Shown here: positions 6,167 through 7,161 of the stretch, one piece after another | How positions within the stretch are numbered: position 1 is the first letter of the stretch | How the letters are laid out: each line of letters begins with the position of its first letter | NCBI GenBank assembly: GCA_002509665.1 | Contig: DADN01000236.1 | Span: forward strand, 178-7,338 | Length of the DNA stretch: 7,161 nucleotides | From: Methanobacterium sp. UBA8 | GTDB taxonomy: Archaea > Methanobacteriota > Methanobacteria > Methanobacteriales > Methanobacteriaceae | Direction: 5' to 3' | Notes under the pieces: model-generated | Told to the model about the DNA's origin: nothing | The model's input: the letters and a program-made list of their open reading frames with translations, nothing else | Databases searched by the model: none | Translations under genes and position numbers: made by a program

Positions 6167-6170
6167 AAAG

Positions 6171-6662
6171 ATGGAACCGAATTCAAATGGAAATCCAGAC
6201 CGATTTGAGATGGAACAATACATACTAGTATTTATATTTCTTATTCAACAACGCTGGGGCTATATAATAAATAAAGAGCTTGCAGAGGATAAAATAACAA
6301 CTAAACAATGGTTAATGATGATTGTTATAGAAAATGCATTTAATCACGACCCATCTATGCAGGAAGTTGCAGATGCGTTAAGTACTACCCATCAAAACGT
6401 GAAGCAGCTGGCAGTCCGATTAGAAGCAAGGGGCTTTATGAAAATAGAACGGGACCCAGATAATAGACGTATTTTAAGATTAAGAACTACAGATGAGTGC
6501 AGGAGATACTGGGAAAAAAGGAGCCCTGAAGATGCTGAATCTATAATTTCTCTATTTAAAGGATTATATGATGAAGAAATAAGCTCATTATTTAAAATTG
6601 TAATGAAAATGGAAAAAATATCTGGAAACTTATACACTGAAGCTAAAAATACAAAAAAGTAA
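6171..6662 (+). CDS. MarR-family winged helix-turn-helix transcriptional regulator
   Basis: The 163-aa protein is a DNA-binding regulator expected to work as a homodimer. The wHTH spans about residues 44-115: TKQWLMM opens it, the helix-turn-helix is at 62-89 (SMQEVADALSTTHQNVKQL then RLEARGF), and the wing carries the MarR signature RDPDNRRILRLRTTDE (94-109). Helices on both sides (about 11-38 and 118-158) would form the dimer interface. Length is typical of the family. Its ligand is unknown; there is one cysteine (C110), so a two-cysteine redox switch within one subunit is unlikely. It is not clearly in an operon: a terminator-like hairpin lies upstream and RmlB converges from downstream. 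Two operator-like sites in its own promoter suggest autoregulation; other targets cannot be named from this window. Confidence 0.9.
   Translation: MEPNSNGNPDRFEMEQYILVFIFLIQQRWGYIINKELAEDKITTKQWLMMIVIENAFNHDPSMQEVADALSTTHQNVKQLAVRLEARGFMKIERDPDNRRILRLRTTDECRRYWEKRSPEDAESIISLFKGLYDEEISSLFKIVMKMEKISGNLYTEAKNTKK
6653..6658 (-). terminator. Possible oligo-T stop for the rfbB transcript
   Basis: Six Ts on the minus strand, inside the last codons of the MarR gene and about 63 nt past the rfbB stop, are the longest T-run in the convergent region. If used, the two convergent transcripts overlap at their 3' ends. Confidence 0.25.
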
Positions 6663-6720
6663 ATTGAGAGTTTTATACCGACTAAGTTTAAGAAGAGTTA
6701 ACTAATTAAATCCCCTTAAC

Positions 6721-7161
6721 TCATCTATTTTTGTACATTCTTTCATAATAAGCCATGTATTCGCCGCTTTTTATCCTTTCCCACCATTCTCGGTTACCTA
6801 AATACCATTCTATGGTTTCAGCTATACCTGTTTCAAAGGTATATTTTGGTGTCCAGCCTAATTCATTTTGTATTTTGCTGGAATCTATAGCATATCTCCT
6901 ATCATGGCCTAATCTATCTTTTACAAACTTAATAAGTGATTCCGGCTTATCTAAATTTTGAAGAATTAATTTTACTATTTCTATATTCTTTTTCTCATTG
7001 TTTCCGCCTACATTATAGATCTCACCAAGTTTCCCCTTATGGAGAACAAGATCTATAGCTGAACAGTGGTCGTAAACATGTAACCAATCCCGTATATTCA
7101 GTCCATCACCATATACAGGCAGAGGTTTATTTTCAAGGGCATTGGATATCATTAAAGGGAT
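6721..7161 (-). CDS. rfbB: dTDP-glucose 4,6-dehydratase, C-terminal part (cut by window edge)
   Basis: RmlB/RfbB converts dTDP-glucose to dTDP-4-keto-6-deoxyglucose, the branch point to dTDP-rhamnose and other deoxysugars, in the cytoplasm. The window shows the last 146 residues; the frame is open up to base 7161 and the ATG at 7152 is internal, since the residues IPLM before it match the family. Diagnostic blocks are [19 protein letters not shown] (substrate and dimer region), [26 protein letters not shown] and the C-terminal [13 protein letters not shown]. These distinguish RmlB from UDP-galactose epimerase. The N-terminal NAD-binding GxxGxxG and the catalytic YxxxK lie outside the window. 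The stop (TGA) is 58 bp from the end of the convergent MarR gene. The gene probably starts or joins a deoxysugar cluster (rmlA, rmlC, rmlD) to the right, which cannot be checked here. Confidence 0.93.
   Translation of the reverse strand: MPLMISNALENKPLPVYGDGLNIRDWLHVYDHCSAIDLVLHKGKLGEIYNVGGNNEKKNIEIVKLILQNLDKPESLIKFVKDRLGHDRRYAIDSSKIQNELGWTPKYTFETGIAETIEWYLGNREWWERIKSGEYMAYYERMYKNR

Noticed and set aside
7150..7152. ATG at 7152 (minus strand) as the start of a small complete gene
   Set aside because: The preceding codons continue the RmlB family sequence to the window edge and the NAD-binding half is missing, so this is an internal methionine of a truncated gene.
1..7161. Defence island, CRISPR array, mobile element or toxin-antitoxin system
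   Set aside because: No regularly spaced repeats, transposase, integrase, nuclease or small toxin-like pair was found in any frame; all long frames are accounted for by the genes listed.

Overview
The window looks like chromosomal DNA from a methanogenic archaeon, most likely order Methanobacteriales and probably Methanobacterium or a close relative. The reasons are strong AT richness, archaeal TATA-like boxes (TTTAWAT type) upstream of genes, oligo-T tracts after stops, a DUF166 iron-sulfur protein next to an anaerobic cobalamin-pathway methyltransferase, and a membrane-anchored protein full of N-glycosylation sequons with a PsbP-like C-terminal domain. No rRNA, tRNA, CRISPR array, transposase or integrase was seen, so the taxon is inferred from gene content only.

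Layout. (1) 116-1069 (+): family 2 glycosyltransferase of the dolichol-phosphate sugar synthase type, with two C-terminal membrane helices. (2) 1267-2853 (+): a large multi-pass membrane protein of GT-C-like architecture, possibly read from a leaderless mRNA. (3) 3017-3910 and 3912-4682 (+): a tightly coupled pair, a DUF166 protein with a cysteine-rich ferredoxin-like tail followed by CbiF (cobalt-precorrin-4 C11-methyltransferase). (4) 4751-6010 (+): a surface protein with one N-terminal membrane anchor, two Ig-like repeats and a C-terminal PsbP-like domain. (5) 6171-6662 (+): a MarR-family regulator whose upstream region holds a perfect 12-bp palindrome and a second copy 20 bp away. (6) 6721-7161 (-): the C-terminal part of dTDP-glucose 4,6-dehydratase (RmlB/RfbB), running off the right edge and convergent with the MarR gene.

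How the genes fit together. The two ends (GT2, GT-C-like protein, RmlB) point to cell-surface glycan or glycoprotein synthesis: GT2 would load a sugar on a polyprenyl phosphate, the GT-C-like protein could use lipid-linked sugars outside the membrane, and RmlB makes the precursor of dTDP-deoxysugars. The sequon-rich surface protein is a plausible glycosylation acceptor. The DUF166-CbiF pair belongs to corrinoid metabolism, which methanogens need for methyl transfer. Most genes seem to have their own promoters; only DUF166-CbiF is a convincing operon. No complete new multi-gene system is evident. The best leads are the MarR operator pair, the sequon asymmetry in the surface protein, the DUF166-CbiF coupling and the unassigned GT-C-like protein. 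No intergenic gap exceeds about 200 bases.
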